Assembly: GCF_001482405.1 (NCBI RefSeq)
Contig: NZ_LPXO01000005.1
Location: 62,001-126,000, forward strand
Direction: 5' to 3'
Length of the DNA stretch: 64,000 nt
Source of the DNA: Pseudoponticoccus marisrubri
GTDB taxonomy: Bacteria > Pseudomonadota > Alphaproteobacteria > Rhodobacterales > Rhodobacteraceae
The position numbers and the translations under genes were made by a program. Positions 16,055 to 25,055 of the stretch are shown one piece after another; position 1 is the first letter of the stretch; each line of letters starts with the position of its first letter. The notes beneath the pieces are model-generated. The model ran no database searches. It was not told where the DNA came from and saw nothing but the letters and a program-made list of their open reading frames with translations.

Positions 16055-17062
16055 ATGGGACGCATTCCTTCAAGCTATCTCGGCAACCGGATCGTGACGC
16101 TGTTTCTCACGATCTTCATTGCCGCCACCCTGATCTGGATCATTCCCCGCCTGTCCCCCGTGGACCCCGCCGAGATCGCGCTGGGGCGCATGGCCGCCGG
16201 GGCCGGCACGGTCGGCAATTCCGAGGACATCCTCGCCCAGCTGCGCGCCCAGCTGGGCATCGACCAGCCGTGGTTCGTGCAATATGCCAAGTATCTCTGG
16301 GGCATCGTGCAGTTCGATTTCGGCCTGTCCACCGCCAACTTCCCCACGCCCGTCTCGGCGCTGATCGCAAACGCCCTGCCCTGGACGCTGGGGCTGATGC
16401 TGATCTCGATCACCATCACCTTCTTCATCGGCAACCTGCTGGGCGCGCTGATGGTCTGGGACCACTCACCCAAGCTGGTGAAGGTGGCGATCCCCGCGGC
16501 CATGGTGCTGACCTCGATCCCGCCGATCCTCTCGGCGCTGCTGCTGATGTGGATCTTCTCGGCCAAGCTGCGGCTCTTCCCGCTGACCGGGGCCTATGGC
16601 CTGACGGTCGAACCCGGCTGGACATGGGATTTCGTGCAATCCGTGCTCTATCACGGCTTTCTGCCGGCGCTCTCGATCGTCGTGGTGACCTTCGGCTTCT
16701 GGGCGCTGGGGATGCGCGGGCTGATGATCGGCGTGCAGGGCGAGGACTACACCACGTTGGCCAAGGCCAAGGGCCTGCGTCCGCGCTACATCCTTTACAA
16801 GTACATGATCCGCAACGCGATCCTGCCACAGATCACCGCCTTTGCGCTGAAGATCGGCATGCTGATCGCCGGCCAGGTGCTGGTAGAGCGCATCTTTGCC
16901 TATAACGGCATGGGCAAGCTGCTCTACGACGCCATCCTCGACCAGGACTTCCCCGTCATCCAGGGCGTGAGCTTCGTCATCATCCTGATGACCGCGTTCT
17001 CGGTCTTCCTTGTCGACCTGATCTATCCGCTGATCGACCCACGGATCCGGCACGGGAGATAA
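16055..17062 (+). CDS. ABC transporter permease, DppB type
   Basis: A 335-residue inner-membrane permease with six hydrophobic segments. It has the typical N-terminal YLGNRIVTLFLTIFIAATLIW helix (shown in part), a large periplasmic loop with QLGIDQPWFVQYAKYL, and the EAA-type cytoplasmic loop MIGVQGEDYTTLAKAKGL. The C-terminal VERIFAYNGMGKLLYDAI region is characteristic of DppB/OppB proteins. It is the first permease of the mannoside-type importer and is followed after 3 bases by its DppC partner. Confidence 0.9.
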   Translation: MGRIPSSYLGNRIVTLFLTIFIAATLIWIIPRLSPVDPAEIALGRMAAGAGTVGNSEDILAQLRAQLGIDQPWFVQYAKYLWGIVQFDFGLSTANFPTPVSALIANALPWTLGLMLISITITFFIGNLLGALMVWDHSPKLVKVAIPAAMVLTSIPPILSALLLMWIFSAKLRLFPLTGAYGLTVEPGWTWDFVQSVLYHGFLPALSIVVVTFGFWALGMRGLMIGVQGEDYTTLAKAKGLRPRYILYKYMIRNAILPQITAFALKIGMLIAGQVLVERIFAYNGMGKLLYDAILDQDFPVIQGVSFVIILMTAFSVFLVDLIYPLIDPRIRHGR

Positions 17063-17065
17063 GCC

Positions 17066-18001
17066 ATGACCACGCAGAACGCCGCTGGCGCCGCCAAGCC
17101 CGACCTCTCCGCCCGCCAGATCCGCCGCATGAAGCGGTTCGACAATCCCTGGCGCAACCCGAAACTCACCTGGGGCGCCGCCCTGATCCTCGGCATCGTC
17201 GCCATGGGCATCCTCGGCCGGATCTTCTGGAACATGGACCTCGTGTTCACCGGATCCGCGCCGCTGAAACTGCCGCCGCTGGGCTTCGAGAACCTGCGCG
17301 GCCAGCCGGGGCAGACCGATTTCCCGCTGGGCACGGATGGCGCGGGCCGCGACCTGCTGGCCCTGATCGTGATCGGCGCGCCGAACTCGCTGTTTGTCGG
17401 GCTCCTCGCCTCCATCATCGGGATGAGCATCGGCATCTTCCTCGGCTTCTCGGCGGGCTTCCTCGGCGGGCGGACCGACGACACGATCCGCATCCTGTCG
17501 GACGTGATGATCACCATCCCGCCGCTGCTGATCCTCGTGGTGTTCCAGGCCGCCTTCGGCGATGTCAGCCTGACCCTGATGGCCATCCTGATCGCCGCCT
17601 TCATGTGGCAGTCGCCCACCCGCCTGATCCGGGCCCAGGTGCTGTCCATGCGCGAGAGCGGCTATGTCCAGATGGCCCGCCTGTCGGGTGCCTCGACCAT
17701 GCACATCATGTTCCGCGAGATGATGCCGAACCTGGTGCCCTATCTCTTCGGGTCGTTCATCGCCAACGTCACCACCTCGATCGTCACCGCGGTGGGGCTG
17801 GAAGTGCTGGGCCTCGGCCCGCAGCGCATCCCGACACTGGGCCGCATCATCTACGAGGCGATCAATTCCGGCGCGCTGATCCAGAACCTGTGGTGGTGGT
17901 GGGGCCTGCCCACGATCCTCTTGGCGGTGATGTTCATCGGCCTTCTACTGATCAACCTCGGCCTCGACGAAGTGTCCAACCCGCGCCTGCGCAAGTTGTG
18001 A
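17066..18001 (+). CDS. ABC transporter permease, DppC type
   Basis: A 311-residue permease with an N-terminal cytoplasmic extension, the DppC landmark LGTDGAGRDLLALIV, and the EAA loop ESGYVQMARLSGASTMHIMF. Hydrophobic helices follow the usual order. It pairs with the DppB-type protein directly upstream and precedes the double ATPase by 11 bases in the same operon. Confidence 0.9.
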   Translation: MTTQNAAGAAKPDLSARQIRRMKRFDNPWRNPKLTWGAALILGIVAMGILGRIFWNMDLVFTGSAPLKLPPLGFENLRGQPGQTDFPLGTDGAGRDLLALIVIGAPNSLFVGLLASIIGMSIGIFLGFSAGFLGGRTDDTIRILSDVMITIPPLLILVVFQAAFGDVSLTLMAILIAAFMWQSPTRLIRAQVLSMRESGYVQMARLSGASTMHIMFREMMPNLVPYLFGSFIANVTTSIVTAVGLEVLGLGPQRIPTLGRIIYEAINSGALIQNLWWWWGLPTILLAVMFIGLLLINLGLDEVSNPRLRKL

Positions 18002-18012
18002 GGAGACCGGTC

Positions 18013-19740
18013 ATGACCATTCTCGACATCAAGAACATCTCGATCGATTTCCCCACCTCCAAGGGCGTGGTGCACGCGGTCAGCAACTTCTCGCTTTCCG
18101 TGCCGCAGGGCCGCCGCGTCGGCTTCATCGGTGAAAGCGGCTCGGGCAAGACCACAACGGCGCTGGCCGCCATGCGGATGCTGGCCGCGCCCGGCTATGT
18201 CTCGGAGGGCGAGATCCACCTGCATTCGCTGGGTGACACCAACGTGCTTGAGCTTTCCGACGACGAGATGCGCCGCGTCCGGCTGAAGAAGATCGCCTAT
18301 ATCCCGCAGGGCGCGATGAACTCGCTCAACCCGGTGATGCGGATCGAGAACCAGATCTGGGACGGCATCGTCGCCCATGAAGGCCATGTCGAACGGGCGG
18401 AACTGCAGCGCCGCTCGCGCACCGTGCTGGAAAGCGTGGGCCTGCCCGCCAGCGTCGGCCGGCTCTACCCGCATGAGCTTTCGGGCGGCATGAAGCAGCG
18501 GGTCTGCATTGCCATCGGCGTCTGCCTCAAGCCCGACCTGCTGATCGCGGACGAGCCGACCTCGGCGCTCGACGTCATCACCCAGCGGCAGGTCATGCAG
18601 ACCCTGCGCGAGGTGCAGGAGACGATCGGCGCCGGGCTGATCCTGATCGGTCACGACATGGGGCTGATGGCGCAATCGGTGGATGACCTCGCGGTGATGA
18701 AGCTGGGCAAGCTGGTCGAATACGGCACCGTGCGCCAGATCATCGAGAACCCTCAGCATGAGTACACCAAGCAGCTGATTTCCTCGGTGCCGCTGGTCGG
18801 CGGCGAGAGCTTCATCGAAAGCACGCCGGAGATCCTGCGCGGCGAGGCCGGGCCGCTTCTGGAATTCGACAAGGTAACCAAGCGCTACGGCAATGTCACC
18901 GCCCTGCACCCGCTGTCCTTTTCGCTGGATGGCGAGGTGCCCAAGATCATCTCGGTCGTGGGGCAGTCGGGCTCGGGCAAGTCGACCATGGGCAGCCTGA
19001 TGCTGGGCTTCAACGCGCCGACCGAGGGCACCGTGACCTTCCGGGGCAAGGACATCAACCGGCTGAACAAGGCCGATGCGCTGACCTTCCGAAAGGACGT
19101 GCAGGCGGTGTTCCAGGATCCCTATGCCTGTTTCAACCCGTTCTACCGGGTCGATCATGCGCTGAAATTCCCGTTCAAGCGCTTCGGGCTGGCAAAATCC
19201 GAGAGCCACACGCGGCAGGCGATGGAAGAGGCCTGCGTGGCCGTGGGGCTCGATCCCTCGCTGGTCCTGCGTCGCTACCCGCACCAGCTGTCGGGCGGCC
19301 AGCGCCAGCGTCTGATCGTGGCCCGCGCGCTGATGCTGTCGCCCAAGCTGCTGATCGCGGATGAGCCGGTGTCCATGGTGGATGCCTCACTGCGCGCCGC
19401 GATCCTGAAGAACATCCACGACCTGAAGGACAAGCACGGGATCTCGATCCTCTACATCACACACGACCTCGCCACCGCCTACCATGTCAGCGACTACGTC
19501 ATGGTGCTCTACCACGGGCGCGTGGTCGAGGCCGGCCCGCCGAAAGAGGTGATCGGCAGCCCGCAACACCCCTATACCCGGCTGCTGATCGACTCGATCC
19601 CCTGGCCGGATCTCGACCGCGACTGGGGCTCGGCCAAGGATGCCGCCGCCGGGCTGGACGCGCTGGCGACGGGCGAGGCCGCCGCGCAATCGGTCTTCCG
19701 CGGCGACATCACCGGTTTCGACCTGAGCGTGCACGCATGA
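18013..19740 (+). CDS. ABC transporter ATPase, two nucleotide-binding domains fused (DppD-DppF type)
   Basis: A 575-residue protein with two complete ATPase units. The first has Walker A GESGSGKTT, signature LSGGMKQRV and Walker B LLIADEPTSALD. The second has GQSGSGKST, LSGGQRQRL and LLIADEPVSMVD. It energises the permease pair upstream. The start at 18013 follows AGGAGA, and the last codon overlaps the alpha-mannosidase start (ATGA), so importer and hydrolase are translationally coupled. The second domain has PVSMVD in place of the usual PTSALD, a common variant in this subfamily. Confidence 0.9.
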   Translation: MTILDIKNISIDFPTSKGVVHAVSNFSLSVPQGRRVGFIGESGSGKTTTALAAMRMLAAPGYVSEGEIHLHSLGDTNVLELSDDEMRRVRLKKIAYIPQGAMNSLNPVMRIENQIWDGIVAHEGHVERAELQRRSRTVLESVGLPASVGRLYPHELSGGMKQRVCIAIGVCLKPDLLIADEPTSALDVITQRQVMQTLREVQETIGAGLILIGHDMGLMAQSVDDLAVMKLGKLVEYGTVRQIIENPQHEYTKQLISSVPLVGGESFIESTPEILRGEAGPLLEFDKVTKRYGNVTALHPLSFSLDGEVPKIISVVGQSGSGKSTMGSLMLGFNAPTEGTVTFRGKDINRLNKADALTFRKDVQAVFQDPYACFNPFYRVDHALKFPFKRFGLAKSESHTRQAMEEACVAVGLDPSLVLRRYPHQLSGGQRQRLIVARALMLSPKLLIADEPVSMVDASLRAAILKNIHDLKDKHGISILYITHDLATAYHVSDYVMVLYHGRVVEAGPPKEVIGSPQHPYTRLLIDSIPWPDLDRDWGSAKDAAAGLDALATGEAAAQSVFRGDITGFDLSVHA

Positions 19741-22700
19741 ACCACGACCTGCGCTTCACCTCCGAGAAGATCGCCAAGCGGATCGCCCTGATCCGTCCGC
19801 TGATCCATCGCGCGCGCCATCCATTGCCCGAGTTCGACTTCGAGGAACTGACCGACGCCATGGCGAAACCCGGCAGCGGCACGCCGCGCGGCACGGTCGC
19901 CTGGGACAGCTACTGGGCCGGGCAGGACACGCATTTCGTGTTGCGCAGCCGGTTCGACGTGCCGCAGAACTATGCCAACCCGGCGCTCTACCTGCCGCTC
20001 GGGGTCGCGGGCGACATCTTCACTCACCCCGAGGCGCTGCTGCATATCGACGGGCAGGCGCTGGCCTCGGCCGACCGGCATCACCAGCTGATCCCGCTGG
20101 ACCGGGCGCTGGCCGATGGCGCGGAACATGCGCTGATGCTGCACGGCTGGACCGGGCTGACCGGCTGGCCGCCGGATCCCAGGAACCCCGCCCGCCTGCA
20201 AATCCGCCCCTGCCACGTGGTCGATGTCGATCGAGGCTTGCGCGATTTCGTGGTTCTGGCCGAGGTTGCGCTGGACGTGGCCACGACGCTTGATCCCTCC
20301 GACCGGCTGCGCGATCGCACGTTGCAGGCGCTCGACGCGGCCTTCGTCACGCTCGACACCCGCGATCCGCTGGGTGACGCCTTCCGCGCCTCGGTGCCCG
20401 GTGCGCATGAGGCCCTGAAATCCGCGCTGGCCGAGATTGGTCCGCCCGATGCCGAGACCCTGCACGCCGTGGGCCATGCGCATATGGACATCGCCTATCT
20501 CTGGCCCGTCGACCAGATCCGCCAGAAGAACGCGCGCACCTCTTCCAACGTGCTGCGCCTGATGGAGCAGGATGCCGAGTTCCATTTCTCGCATTCCCAG
20601 CCGCAGCTCTACGACTACACCGCCCGCGACTTCCCCGAGATCTTCGAGCGGATCAAGCAACGCGTCGCCGAGGGCCGGTGGGAGGTCATGGGCGGGATGT
20701 GGGTCGAGAGCGACTGCAACATCCCCGGCGGCGAGGCGCTGGTGCGGCAGATCCTGCTGGGCCGCAGCTATTTCCGCGACACCTTCGGCGATGTCGAGAC
20801 CCCGGTGCTCTGGCTGCCCGACACGTTCGGCTTTCCGTGGTCGCTGCCGCAGCTGATGAAGCTGTCGGGGCTGGAATATTTCGTCACCAACAAGCTGAAC
20901 TGGAACCAGTACAACCGCATGCCTTCGTCGGCGATGTGGTGGCAGGGGCTGGATGGCAGCCGCGTGCTGGCGCAATTCCTGACCACCCCGCGCGAGGTGC
21001 AGCACCTGCCCTTCCCGACCAACTACAAATCCGACCTCAGCGCGGCGGAGGTGATCGGCACGGTGACCAACGCCACCTCCGGCCCGGATGTGAGCGACTT
21101 CCTGATCGCCTATGGCTATGGCGATGGTGGCGGCGGCCCGACCGAGGAGCTGATCCTCAAGGCCCGCGCTTACGCGGCGATGCCGGGCGCGCCCAAGGTG
21201 CAGATGGGCCGCATCGGCCCGGCGCTTGACGCGATCAGGGATCAATCCGCGCGCCTGCCGGTCTGGAACGATGAGCTCTACCTCGAAGGCCATCGCGGCA
21301 CGCTGACCTCGCAGGCCTGGATCAAGCGCGCCAACCGGCTGGCCGAACGGGCAATGCACGACACCGAGGCCGCCATCGTAATGGCCTGGCCGGAAGGCGC
21401 ACCGCAGGAGGTGCGCGCGCGGCTGACGGCGGCCTGGCGGCTGATCTGTCTGAACCAGTTCCATGACATCCTGACCGGCACCTCGATCCCCGTTGTCTTC
21501 GAGGACGCACGCCGCGACTACGAGCAGGTGCAGGCCGAGGCGAAAGCCCTGTGTCAGATGGCCTTTGCCCGGCTCGCGCAGGGTGACGGCACCAGCCTGT
21601 TCAACCCGGCGCCCGTTGCGTCATCCCCGGTCGCTTTCCTTCCCGACGGGACAGAGGGTCAAACCGTCGAGGGCGGCAGCCTGATCGCCACGCCCCCCTT
21701 GCCCGCCTATGGCATGGCCCCCTTGGCCGAGACCGCGCCGCGCATACCCGTGTCGATCACCCGGAACGGTGATTCCTTTACCCTCGAAAACGACCACGTG
21801 CGGCTGACGGTTGACCAAACCGGCACTCTGACCGGCCTGTGCCACCTCGCCACGGGCCGCGAGGCGCTGGGCCCGGGCGAGACCGGCAACCAGCTCTGGG
21901 CCTTCGAGGACCGGCCGATCTCCTGGGACGCGTGGGACATCGACGTCTTCCACGAGGACCGCAGCGAGCGGATCGACGCTGCCGCAGAGGTCGAGATCAT
22001 TGAGAGCGGCCCGCTCCGCGCCGCGCTGCGCGTCACCCGGCTCTACCGCAACAGCCGCATCACGCAGGAGATCCGCCTGACCGCCGACAGCCCGCGCGTC
22101 GATTTCGTCACCGAGATCGACTGGGCCGAACAGCACACGCTGCTCAAGGTCGCCTTCCCGGTGGATGTGCACCAGTCGCGCGCGACTTACGAGATCCAGT
22201 GGGGCGAGATCGAGCGTCCGACACATCGCAACACCACCTGGGATTATGCCCGTTTCGAGGTGCCGGCGCAGAAATGGGCCGACCTCAGCGAGGGCGGCTT
22301 CGGCGTCGCGCTGCTCAATGACTGCAAATATGGCTATGACATCCGCGAGAACGTGATCCGCCTGACGCTGGTGAAATCCTCCACCAGCCCCGATCCGGGC
22401 GCCGACCAGGGCCATCACCGCTTTACCTATGCGCTGCTACCCCATACCGCCGATCCGGCGCTGGTCCGGGCCGAGGCGCGGCGCCTGAACGATCCGGTCA
22501 TCGCGCTGCCCGGCCGGACGACCGCCGCGCCGCTGGTGTCCTGCGATGCGGACAACGTGGTGCTGGAGACGCTGAAACCGGCCGAAGACGGCGAGGGGTT
22601 CATCCTGCGGCTCTATGAGGCCGACCGTCGGCGCGGCCCGGTGCGCCTGGCCTTCGGGCGGGCAATGCAGGCGGTGACGATCTGCGATCTGCTTGAGAAC

Positions 22701-22808
22701 GAGCTTGCACCAGTGGAGATCGAAGACAACGGCGTCTCCCTGACGCTGAAGCCCTTCGAGATCCTGTCGCTGCGCTGCCGCCCCGCAGTCGGGGGCGGCG
22801 GGGACTGA
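19737..22808 (+). CDS. Alpha-mannosidase, glycoside hydrolase family 38
   Basis: A 1,023-residue GH38 enzyme without an obvious signal peptide, so it is presumably cytoplasmic. The zinc/substrate motif GHAHMD gives H247, H249 and D251, and the catalytic nucleophile is probably D362 in LPDTFGF. The middle segment NKLNWNQYN and the helical QFHDILTGTSIP motif are also family-typical. Retaining alpha-mannosidases release mannose from alpha-mannosides. Translational coupling to the ABC ATPase gene suggests that imported mannosides are hydrolysed inside the cell. It closes the operon. Confidence 0.92.
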   Translation: MNHDLRFTSEKIAKRIALIRPLIHRARHPLPEFDFEELTDAMAKPGSGTPRGTVAWDSYWAGQDTHFVLRSRFDVPQNYANPALYLPLGVAGDIFTHPEALLHIDGQALASADRHHQLIPLDRALADGAEHALMLHGWTGLTGWPPDPRNPARLQIRPCHVVDVDRGLRDFVVLAEVALDVATTLDPSDRLRDRTLQALDAAFVTLDTRDPLGDAFRASVPGAHEALKSALAEIGPPDAETLHAVGHAHMDIAYLWPVDQIRQKNARTSSNVLRLMEQDAEFHFSHSQPQLYDYTARDFPEIFERIKQRVAEGRWEVMGGMWVESDCNIPGGEALVRQILLGRSYFRDTFGDVETPVLWLPDTFGFPWSLPQLMKLSGLEYFVTNKLNWNQYNRMPSSAMWWQGLDGSRVLAQFLTTPREVQHLPFPTNYKSDLSAAEVIGTVTNATSGPDVSDFLIAYGYGDGGGGPTEELILKARAYAAMPGAPKVQMGRIGPALDAIRDQSARLPVWNDELYLEGHRGTLTSQAWIKRANRLAERAMHDTEAAIVMAWPEGAPQEVRARLTAAWRLICLNQFHDILTGTSIPVVFEDARRDYEQVQAEAKALCQMAFARLAQGDGTSLFNPAPVASSPVAFLPDGTEGQTVEGGSLIATPPLPAYGMAPLAETAPRIPVSITRNGDSFTLENDHVRLTVDQTGTLTGLCHLATGREALGPGETGNQLWAFEDRPISWDAWDIDVFHEDRSERIDAAAEVEIIESGPLRAALRVTRLYRNSRITQEIRLTADSPRVDFVTEIDWAEQHTLLKVAFPVDVHQSRATYEIQWGEIERPTHRNTTWDYARFEVPAQKWADLSEGGFGVALLNDCKYGYDIRENVIRLTLVKSSTSPDPGADQGHHRFTYALLPHTADPALVRAEARRLNDPVIALPGRTTAAPLVSCDADNVVLETLKPAEDGEGFILRLYEADRRRGPVRLAFGRAMQAVTICDLLENELAPVEIEDNGVSLTLKPFEILSLRCRPAVGGGGD

Positions 22809-22854
22809 CACCGGTCGAGAGCGTTCGCGGCCGGTCGATGACCAACGGTCAGTG

Positions 22855-22870
22855 CCGCACTTCCGTGCGG
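22855..22870 (+). terminator. Hairpin after the alpha-mannosidase gene
   Basis: CCGCAC-TTCC-GTGCGG forms a 6-bp stem 46 bases after the mannosidase stop codon, followed by a smaller GACG/CGTC stem. It is placed between convergent genes. The absence of a clear U-run keeps confidence low. Confidence 0.35.
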
Positions 22871-23010
22871 GACGCTTTCGTCAGGATGGCGCAGGCCCCT
22901 GCCCCGGAGACAAGGCGCGCTGCGCCTTCTCAGGCGAGCCCCATAGGCGCGGCCAGTCGGACTGGCCGTGCGCGCGTTGTGACCATCCGCTGGACCAATA
23001 CGCCGAATCC

Positions 23011-23712
23011 TCAGCGGAACCGGGCTGCGTTCTCCGCGGCTGCCGCCTCGGTGTCGCCTTTGCCGAAAGCCGACGGTCGCGGCTCGGGCAGCTGCAGGGC
23101 GTCCTGCACCCGCGGCATGGCGTCCAGCCGGTCGAACCACGCCTGCAGGTGCGGCAGCCCGTCGACGCTCACCGTGGCCCAGAAATGGCTGCGCGCCCAA
23201 GGGTAGGTCGCGATATCGGCGATGGACATGGCCTCTCCGACCAGCCAGTCGCGCCCCGCCAGCCGCGTGTCGAGCACTTCGAGCAGGCGGCGGCTTTCAG
23301 TCACGTAGCGGTCGATGGCATAGGGCACCTCGTCGCCATTCGGCTTGGCGATGCGCTGAAAGAACATCGCCTGCCCCATCATCGGGCCGATCCCGCCCAT
23401 CTGGAACATCAGCCATTGCAGCGTCTCGGAACGCTCCTTGGGGTCGTGGCTGAGGAACCGATCGTATTTCTCGGCCAGGTACCACAGGATCGCGCCGCTC
23501 TCGAACACCGCGAAATCATCGGCGCCGCGATCCACGATGGTCGGGATGCGCCCATTGGGGTTCAGCTTCAGATACTCCGGGGCCTTCTGCTCCTTCTTGC
23601 CGAAATCGATGGGCACCAGCTCATACTCGATCTGGGCTTCATGCAGGAAGATCAGGGGCTTCCAGCCATTCATGGTATTGGCGGTATAGAGGACGATGTC
23701 AGGCCGCGTCAT
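23011..23712 (-). CDS. Glutathione S-transferase family protein
   Basis: A 233-residue GST. The N-terminal thioredoxin-like half runs from LYTANTMNGWKP through LNPNGRIPTIVD to the ESGAILWYLAEKY glutathione-binding helix. The all-helical C-terminal half contains GEAMSIADIATYPWARS. These features fit the Nu/Ure2p-like class (YghU, YfcG). The start at 23712 overlaps the end of the upstream quinone reductase gene by 14 bases, so the two are one transcription unit aimed at electrophile or quinone detoxification. The putative substrate is unknown. Confidence 0.88.
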   Translation of the reverse strand: MTRPDIVLYTANTMNGWKPLIFLHEAQIEYELVPIDFGKKEQKAPEYLKLNPNGRIPTIVDRGADDFAVFESGAILWYLAEKYDRFLSHDPKERSETLQWLMFQMGGIGPMMGQAMFFQRIAKPNGDEVPYAIDRYVTESRRLLEVLDTRLAGRDWLVGEAMSIADIATYPWARSHFWATVSVDGLPHLQAWFDRLDAMPRVQDALQLPEPRPSAFGKGDTEAAAAENAARFR

Positions 23713-24307
23713 CGGCGCGCTCTCCGAAATGCGTGGCAAGATGGGCGTCGAACCGGGCAAGGTCGGCTTCCACGTCGGGGTTCTTCATGACGTCGAAGGC
23801 GCCGAAGCTCGGCAGGGGCGTCATGCCGAAGAACCGGGCGTTCAGGTGGACCGGGCGCAGGAGATCATCCAGCGACATGCCTTGGAAGAAAGGCTCCGAA
23901 GGGTCGTCGAAGGCCTCGGCCGGGGCGTTCAGCGTGGCCGAGATCATGTAACGCTTGCCCGTCAGCTTGCCGCCCATGCCGTAATTGGCCTTCGGCGCGG
24001 CAGCGCTGCGGCCGTCGCCATCGCTGAGCTGGCCGCCCATGCCGACCGTGTAGACCTCGTCCATGTATTTCTTGAAGGACCACGGAACGCCCATCCAGTT
24101 CACCGGGAACTGCAACAGGATCACGTCCGCCCAGAGGTGCGTCTCCACCTCGGCCTGCACGTCGTAGCCGGCAGCGACCGTGGTCAGGCGAACCTCGTGC
24201 CCCTGCGCCTCGAAGGTTGCCCTGGCGCGTTCGGCCAGCGTTTCGTTGAGTTTGCCGGGGGCAAATTCGTAGGGCTGCGCGCCGTTCAGGATGTGGATCT
24301 TGCTCAT
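23699..24307 (-). CDS. mdaB: NAD(P)H:quinone oxidoreductase, MdaB type
   Basis: A 202-residue flavodoxin-fold protein. The N-terminal KIHILNGAQPYEFAPGKLN is typical of MdaB, and the flavin-contact motif is QFPVNWMGVPWSFKKYMDEV (given without flanks). MdaB reduces quinones by two electrons and protects against oxidative stress. The start at 24307 is preceded by GGAAGGA. The gene is divergent from an HxlR regulator and co-transcribed with a GST, a common arrangement for quinone- or electrophile-induced detoxification. Confidence 0.85.
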   Translation of the reverse strand: MSKIHILNGAQPYEFAPGKLNETLAERARATFEAQGHEVRLTTVAAGYDVQAEVETHLWADVILLQFPVNWMGVPWSFKKYMDEVYTVGMGGQLSDGDGRSAAAPKANYGMGGKLTGKRYMISATLNAPAEAFDDPSEPFFQGMSLDDLLRPVHLNARFFGMTPLPSFGAFDVMKNPDVEADLARFDAHLATHFGERADDAA

Positions 24308-24435
24308 GTCGTTCCTTCCGTTGCTGCTGCGCCCGCTTGACTTCGGCGGGGTCGGCGATGAAATGAATGCGGCGGGAAGCAAAAACAACCAGTATACTTT
24401 TGGTAACCTGACTTAAGGCAATACGGAGGCGTAGG

Positions 24436-24819
24436 ATGGACGCACGGATCGACGTGGATGACATGGGCCGCAGGACCGCAACGGATGCCTGCACGGAACC
24501 CTGCGCCATCGAGCGCGGGATGCGGATCATCGGGGGGAAATGGACCGGCTCCATCCTGTGGCACGTCAAGGACGGCCCGGTCCGGTTCAATGATCTGGCT
24601 CGGATGATCGGCGGCGCCTCGAAGAAGATGATCACCGAGCGCCTGCGCCAGCTCGAAGACCAGGGCCTTGTGCGCCGCGAAGTGCGCGACACCGCGCCGA
24701 TCACCGTGGTCTACGAGATCACCGATTTCGGGCGCACCGCGCTGGGTTTCCTGGACGAGCTGCGCCAGTGGAGCGAGAGCCTGCCGAAACGCCTTTCCAG
24801 CGACACGCGCCAGAGCTGA
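24436..24819 (+). CDS. HxlR-family transcriptional regulator
   Basis: A 127-residue winged-helix protein. The CAIERGMRIIGGKWTGSILWHV motif (C-x(n)-GGKW) is diagnostic for the HxlR family, followed by the recognition region FNDLARMIGGASKKMITERL and the wing EITDFGRTAL. Cysteines near residues 19 and 23 could sense electrophiles or quinones as in QorR/YodB. It lies divergent from mdaB and the GST gene and most likely represses them. Confidence 0.88.
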   Translation: MDARIDVDDMGRRTATDACTEPCAIERGMRIIGGKWTGSILWHVKDGPVRFNDLARMIGGASKKMITERLRQLEDQGLVRREVRDTAPITVVYEITDFGRTALGFLDELRQWSESLPKRLSSDTRQS

Positions 24820-24934
24820 CCTGCCGTGAGTCGCCTCTTTGGGGCCATGTCCGTTGCACTCAGGTTCTGCCGGGACGATCTGCCCATTTCTTGAGCAGCC
24901 CGCCGGGACAGCCCGGTTTCGACCCAGTTTGGTT

Positions 24935-24963
24935 TTGACATAAAGCGCGGCTTGGGATTTTCT
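24935..24963 (+). promoter_or_regulatory. Putative promoter of the AmiC/AmiR operon
   Basis: A consensus TTGACA at 24935-24940 lies 17 bases before a T-rich -10-like hexamer (TTTTCT, 24958-24963). Transcription would begin about 24970, immediately before the leader structure at 24974-25042. The -10 match is weak, so the site is a candidate only. Confidence 0.4.
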
Positions 24964-24973
24964 GAGTCGAAAC

Positions 24974-25042
24974 GGCGGTTCGATCCGCCAATGGCAATGG
25001 TGCCCCGCAGGTCCGAATTCCGGTCCGCGGGGCTTTTTGTTT
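24974..25042 (+). promoter_or_regulatory. Leader with putative ANTAR-responsive stem-loops and intrinsic terminator
   Basis: Three structures follow in order. P1 is GGCGG-TTCGAT-CCGCC (24974-24989) with a 6-base loop having G at position 4. P2 is GGC-AATGGT-GCC (24993-25004) with a 6-base loop having A at position 1 and G at position 4, the hallmark of ANTAR targets. The terminator pairs GCCCCGC (25002-25008) with GCGGGGC (25027-25033) and is followed by TTTTTGTTT. The 3' arm of P2 overlaps the 5' arm of the terminator, so the two are mutually exclusive. An ANTAR protein (AmiR) is encoded just downstream, which makes antitermination likely. The P2 stem is short and P1 has U at loop position 1, so this is not a perfect match. 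Confidence 0.6.
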
Positions 25043-25055
25043 GCAGGGTACAGTG

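Noticed and set aside
19572-21464. A 630-codon minus-strand frame antisense to the alpha-mannosidase gene
   Set aside because: No recognisable motif; the sense strand carries all GH38 signatures.
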